Assembly: GCF_014636295.1 (NCBI RefSeq) | Contig: NZ_BMEC01000010.1 | Span: 207,762-271,761, forward strand | Reading direction: 5' to 3' | From: Marivirga lumbricoides | GTDB lineage: Bacteria; Bacteroidota; Bacteroidia; Cytophagales; Cyclobacteriaceae | DNA length: 64,000 bases | Part shown: one piece after another, positions 61,224 through 64,000 of the stretch | Position numbering within the stretch: position 1 is the stretch's first letter | How the letters are laid out: each line of letters begins with the position of its first letter | Position numbers and translations under genes: made by a program | Notes under the pieces: model-generated | The model's database searches: none | What the model was told of the DNA's origin: nothing | Seen by the model: the letters and a program-made list of their open reading frames with translations, nothing else

Positions 61224-62576
61224 CTATTGGTTTGTAGTCTTGCTACTTATATTTATTTTATACCAATCGATTTTTCTGGATACAAACATCGTGGTGGCCA
61301 AAGCTATAAACAGTCCGAAACTGCCAATAAGCAGTGCGTAGTCCTGTTCTTTGGTAATGATGAAGATGAAAAGATAAAATACACAAAGAATAACAAAGAA
61401 AATGGCTGTATTAATTTTTTTTCTGAACAGAGTGAGAGAGTAAAGTGCCAATAAAGAAATAGTTGAAGCTGAAGAAACTAAATAAGCTTTGCTAAAGCCT
61501 ATATGTTCTGATAAAGCAATCAGCAAAGTATAGTAAAGAATTAAAGCTAACCCTACTAAGATATATTGTAATGGGTGAATTTTACTCCCGCCTATAATTT
61601 CCATTAAAAACATTGAGAGAAAACTCAAGACTATAATTAATAATGCATACTTGGCCGTTCTGGTACTTTTTTGATACTGATCCACAGGCATATTGAGAGT
61701 TAAGCCGAAGCTTGATTGCTCTATATCTGGTATTTTATTAATGAATTCCTGCCCGAAAGGTCTGTTAAAATGCAATACTTTCCATTCTCCTTCAAAACCA
61801 TTTTCATTAATATTTCGGTTTTCAGGGATAAATTCGCCCTGAAAGCTAGGTGAGTTCCAATCTCCTTTTAAGGTAACATTTGTTGTTTTACCAACAGGAG
61901 TGAAGAATATTCCTTTACTTCCTTTTAAAGCTATTTTACAGGAAAATTGAATAGCTTCTTTTTGGTAACTGTCTTCCAGGTTCACTACCAAACCTGATAA
62001 ATTGTTGGTGTCGTCATGGTAGGGGTCTGCTACTTTTTCCTTCCCATTTATTTTAATATTTGTATTTTCTCCTATCCCTCTCATGTCACTTAAACTCACA
62101 TGCATTTTGAGTTTGTCCCAGCTCACGTGGGATGAATCTATTCCCAATGCCGCAATATTAGCTTTATTGAAATTTCCTTTCAGGTGGAGATCGGAATTGT
62201 AAACGACTACATCAAAAATGCCTCTGTGGAGTGCTTTACCATCTACTTTTCCATCTACACTTAAATTATAAGGGAAAAAGTAGGCTGTTTTGTGCTCTTT
62301 GATTTGTTTTACCTCTTTATCAATGATTACTTCTTTGGTAGTAAAAAAAGGAAGAGAAAGGTAGGGGCCTATAAGCGTTTGTTGGCGAGACCATTTTTCT
62401 GTGACTTCTTGCTCTACATCAATTTGACGTATCTGTCTTTCCCTAATTAAACTATTTATAAAAGATTGAGGGATGAGTAGTAATAGAATAATGAAACCAA
62501 TTGTCAGTAATTTTAGGCTTACTGATTTGCCTGTCCATTCTAGAAATTTTTCCTGTACTGATTTTGATTCTTTCAT
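61224..62576 (-). CDS. CreD-family inner membrane protein
   Basis: 450 residues. An N-terminal helix (about 20-38), a large periplasmic beta-rich domain (about 60-300, with RQTLIGPYLSLPF and FGLTLNMPVDQYQ), and then four to six C-terminal helices (LLIIVLSFLSMFLMEI, HPLQYILVGLALILYYTLLI) match the CreD/Cet family. CreD is linked to envelope stress and colicin tolerance in enterobacteria; the mechanism is unknown. It is the last gene of a minus-strand operon and has its own palindromic upstream site. Confidence 0.92.
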   Translation of the reverse strand: MKESKSVQEKFLEWTGKSVSLKLLTIGFIILLLLIPQSFINSLIRERQIRQIDVEQEVTEKWSRQQTLIGPYLSLPFFTTKEVIIDKEVKQIKEHKTAYFFPYNLSVDGKVDGKALHRGIFDVVVYNSDLHLKGNFNKANIAALGIDSSHVSWDKLKMHVSLSDMRGIGENTNIKINGKEKVADPYHDDTNNLSGLVVNLEDSYQKEAIQFSCKIALKGSKGIFFTPVGKTTNVTLKGDWNSPSFQGEFIPENRNINENGFEGEWKVLHFNRPFGQEFINKIPDIEQSSFGLTLNMPVDQYQKSTRTAKYALLIIVLSFLSMFLMEIIGGSKIHPLQYILVGLALILYYTLLIALSEHIGFSKAYLVSSASTISLLALYSLTLFRKKINTAIFFVILCVFYLFIFIITKEQDYALLIGSFGLFIALATTMFVSRKIDWYKINISSKTTNQ

Positions 62577-62592
62577 GTTTTAATTTAAAAGT

Positions 62593-62609
62593 ACTTTGTA
62601 AAACAAAGT
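62593..62609 (-). promoter_or_regulatory. ACTTTG-N5-CAAAGT operator candidate upstream of creD
   Basis: A perfect 6-bp inverted repeat with a 5-base spacer, 16 bases before the creD start codon. It is identical in arms and spacing to the site at 63544-63560 ahead of the first gene of the operon. Confidence 0.65.
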
Positions 62610-62625
62610 GTGTTGATAAATTTTT

Positions 62626-62919
62626 TTAGCTTTTGTTTTCCTTAATTAGATTTTCAAGAAATGAAAGATGTGACTGAAATGCTTCTTTGCCAGGAGAAGT
62701 AGCTCTGTAAGTTGTCAGTGTTTTTCTGCCAACAAATGATTTCCGGACAATAATGAACTCTTGCTTTTCTAAAGATTTTAGATGTGAAGCAAGGTTTCCG
62801 TCAGTAACATCTAAAAGCTCTTTAAATGAGTTGAAGTCGTACTCTTCGTTTACCATCAAAACGGACATAATACGAAGTCGTACAACGTTTTCAAAAGCCT
62901 TATCGAATTGTTCTTTCAA
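62626..62919 (-). CDS. winged-helix transcriptional regulator (ArsR/MarR-like, PF13601 type)
   Basis: 97-residue DNA-binding protein: helix FENVVRLRIMSVLM, recognition region NSFKELLDVTDGNLASHL then KSLEKQEFIIV, and wing KSFVGRKTLTTYRATSPG. The size and motif fit the single-domain winged-helix group often placed beside CreD. It starts immediately after the membrane protein gene's stop and lies between two identical palindromes, so autoregulation and control of creD are likely (inference). Confidence 0.88.
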   Translation of the reverse strand: MKEQFDKAFENVVRLRIMSVLMVNEEYDFNSFKELLDVTDGNLASHLKSLEKQEFIIVRKSFVGRKTLTTYRATSPGKEAFQSHLSFLENLIKENKS

Positions 62920-63534
62920 TTATCTATCGTATTTTAAATGCATAGTTACTCCATACACAATGTGTAATACTCCAAAGCCAAGCGACCAGAATATTAATCC
63001 ATAACCCGGGAAAAAAGCAGATAATATTCCCAAGGCTATTTGACAATAGGCAAGGTACTTTATATCGCTCAGTGTAAAATGAGAAGCATTTAATAGCCCC
63101 ATTCCGTAAAAGATTAAAGTGGCCGGAGCTACTATTATAAGGTAACCTCTTATTATAAGTGCCAAAGTGAAAAAACCACCTACAAGAATTGGTATAAATA
63201 AGGCGAAAAGGAATCTTCTGCTGGTAGTGCTCCAGAATTTAGTGTTGAGTTTCTGAGTTTTTTTCTTAGTGAGGTACACTCCTGTTCCGACAGAAAGTGC
63301 CAGCACAATTATAGCTGTAATCACAAGCTTCATTAGTATTAGCTCATTGTTTACATAGGATATCCTGAAGCCAAATGGTGAGTTTGGATAATATACCCAA
63401 TAGTAAGCTAAAGCTGAAGCTATTAAGGCATATATTCCTGCCATTACACCGGATATTCCGCTTAAAGAAATAAAGCGGGTGCTCCTTTCCATAATAGCTT
63501 TTATTTCCGATAGTTCTTGTTGAGGTGTTTTCAT
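62920..63534 (-). CDS. multi-pass membrane protein, first gene of the CreD operon
   Basis: 204 residues with a short cytoplasmic N-terminus (TPQQELSEIKAIMERSTRFIS), then about six hydrophobic segments. I recognise the arrangement (membrane protein, winged-helix regulator, CreD) as recurrent in Bacteroidota but no named function. It may be the sensor or a partner of the regulator (inference). Its stop directly adjoins the regulator start. The start at 63534 lies 9 bases after an ACTTTG-N5-CAAAGT site. Confidence 0.82.
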   Translation of the reverse strand: MKTPQQELSEIKAIMERSTRFISLSGISGVMAGIYALIASALAYYWVYYPNSPFGFRISYVNNELILMKLVITAIIVLALSVGTGVYLTKKKTQKLNTKFWSTTSRRFLFALFIPILVGGFFTLALIIRGYLIIVAPATLIFYGMGLLNASHFTLSDIKYLAYCQIALGILSAFFPGYGLIFWSLGFGVLHIVYGVTMHLKYDR

Positions 63535-63543
63535 GGTAAAAGC

Positions 63544-63560
63544 ACTTTGAAAAGCAAAGT
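63544..63560 (-). promoter_or_regulatory. ACTTTG-N5-CAAAGT operator candidate upstream of the CreD operon
   Basis: A second copy of the palindrome at 62593-62609. On the minus strand the CTTACTTTG here resembles a -7 TTTG element, so binding would cover the promoter. Confidence 0.65.
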
Positions 63561-63689
63561 AAGCCTAATATATTTTAATATCCAAGCGTTAGTGGTGAAA
63601 TAGCCAGGGAATTGTTTGAATATGAAACTATGAATGTTTGTCTCTCTTAAATTTTCTTCCTTAAACAAGGGAAAATGATAGGTATAAAA

Positions 63690-63713
63690 AAGCCTCGCAT
63701 TTCTGCGAGGCTT
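63690..63713 (-). terminator. tRNA-type intrinsic terminator
   Basis: Arms 63690-63699 and 63704-63713 (AAGCCTCGCA and complement) around a 4-base loop. On the minus strand it is followed by a T run, directly downstream of the tRNA-like fragment. Confidence 0.85.
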
Positions 63714-63715
63714 AG

Positions 63716-63780
63716 CTCCTCCTCTTGGGCTCGAACCAAGGACCCTTCCCGTTTAACGGGATCAGCTGCTCTCACCAGGC
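63716..63780 (-). tRNA. tRNA 3'-half remnant (T arm and 3' acceptor strand), likely att site
   Basis: Minus strand. The T arm is perfect: CTTGG-TTCGAGC-CCAAG (63740-63724), followed by the acceptor strand AGGAGGA (63723-63717) and discriminator G. The T arm and acceptor look like Bacteroidota tRNA-Asn, from memory. No matching TCCTCCT 5' strand exists upstream, the D arm does not pair, and in place of a normal anticodon arm there is the palindrome TCCCGTTTAACGGGA (63747-63761). I therefore read it as a displaced 3' end, not a working tRNA. Confidence 0.6.
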
Positions 63781-63917
63781 TCGGCTTTTTGCCATCCTTT
63801 TTCAATTATATTCTTAATAGTAGCTTTGTTCTTAAAGCTTTTAATTTTCCTTTCTACAATGATAGCCTCTTTTTTAGGGATCAACCCGAAAAGTTGGGGA
63901 GTAGTAATTTCAAGCAT
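63762..63917 (-). CDS. short 51-residue reading frame adjoining the tRNA fragment
   Basis: Minus-strand ATG at 63917, 51 residues: MLEITTPQLFGLIPKKEAII at the start, then a basic helix-forming stretch (VERKIKSFKNKATIKNIIEK) and a short acidic end. Its ATG overlaps the stop of the frame coming from the right by 8 bases, as in a coupled operon. The last codons run into the tRNA-like sequence. No family recognised; it is probably a gene at the end of an integrated element. Confidence 0.45.
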   Translation of the reverse strand: MLEITTPQLFGLIPKKEAIIVERKIKSFKNKATIKNIIEKGWQKAEPGESS

Positions 63918-64000
63918 AGATTCTTGAGAGTCTATAGAGGAAGAAAGCTACGTTTTTGACCCCTCTGAACTGAGCTCTAAAGGCTTTGATCTTTGCATTA
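63910..64000 (-). CDS. C-terminal end of a gene entering from the right edge (partial)
   Basis: Minus strand, 29 visible residues ending LYRLSRIYA and containing a basic stretch FRAQFRGVKN. The 5' part is beyond the window. The overlap with the 51-residue frame supports both as coding. Family unknown. Confidence 0.45.
   Translation of the reverse strand, partial: NAKIKAFRAQFRGVKNVAFFLYRLSRIYA

Noticed and set aside
61173-61454. 93-codon plus-strand frame near the creD end
   Set aside because: It is antisense to creD and crosses its terminator; no independent support.
63716-63790. Complete functional tRNA on the minus strand
   Set aside because: No 5' acceptor strand complementary to AGGAGGA, no pairing D arm and no normal 7-base anticodon loop with a consistent class I tRNA fold.
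63675-63959. 94-codon plus-strand open frame at the right edge
   Set aside because: It is antisense to a terminator, a tRNA fragment and two better minus-strand frames; its first third simply translates the tRNA-like complement.

Overview
The window is about 64 kb of low-GC, gene-dense DNA that looks like the core chromosome of a gliding-type, carotenoid-pigmented member of the Bacteroidota, most likely Cytophagales (Marivirga-like; the genus is a guess). Supporting signs are a TonB-dependent receptor with a carboxypeptidase-regulatory-like N-domain, a PorT-like barrel, a DUF4286 protein, a GH3-fold protein, many short-signal lipoproteins, and several promoters of the Bacteroidota type (-7 TAnnTTTG). 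Most genes have clear housekeeping or metabolic families. Apart from the last few hundred bases I see no insertion sequence, CRISPR array, rRNA or phage gene.

Layout, left to right. 1-13.2 kb: 3' part of a glutathione peroxidase, menA, a tandem universal stress protein, polA, an M28 peptidase, a small lipoprotein, a polyphosphate-glucokinase-type ROK kinase, a prolyl oligopeptidase, and an overlapping pair made of an AlkD-like protein and a SplB-like radical SAM protein. 13.3-18.9 kb: a pigment locus with a MerR/B12-binding (CarH/LitR-like) regulator, an ECF sigma factor, then crtI-crtB-ispH-crtZ. 18.9-22.1 kb: a MarR/GbsR-type regulator divergent from a TonB receptor. 22.3-25.6 kb: a nucleotide-sugar operon (UDP-glucose dehydrogenase, UDP-glucuronate decarboxylase, galE). 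25.7-28.4 kb: dxs plus an alpha/beta hydrolase. 28.5-37.1 kb: scpA, a YbhN-type membrane protein, a VOC protein, an ECF sigma/membrane-protein pair, a TraB/GumN protein, map with two small genes, a glycerolipid-type acyltransferase, and an RluD-type pseudouridine synthase. 37.2-40.9 kb: envelope and thioredoxin-fold proteins and a hemerythrin-like protein. 41.2-45.9 kb: a galactose cluster (Nudix-derived regulator divergent from galK-galT-sodium symporter). 45.9-50 kb: GH3 protein, lptB, recJ. 50.3-57.4 kb: a histidine kinase, cdd, deoC, a two-DTG aspartyl protease with PDZ, a degenerate receiver, and an SDR protein. 57.6-60.2 kb: a SulP transporter with a beta-carbonic anhydrase. 60.2-63.5 kb: a degenerate intergenic repeat, a Qnr-like pentapeptide protein, and a three-gene CreD operon.

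How genes work together: dxs, ispH, crtB, crtI and crtZ supply and use isoprenoids for xanthophylls, and menA uses them for menaquinone. The CarH/LitR-like regulator with its neighbouring sigma factor suggests light-controlled pigment synthesis, and the sigma promoter is surrounded by GTTAAAC-type repeats. Two further self-contained regulatory modules carry visible palindromic operators: the galactose cluster and the CreD operon.

The right edge (63.69-64.0 kb) differs. A terminator and the 3' part of a tRNA (minus strand) lack a matching 5' half and adjoin two short overlapping reading frames running in from the right. This fits the left junction of an element integrated at a tRNA 3' end, most of which would lie outside the window.
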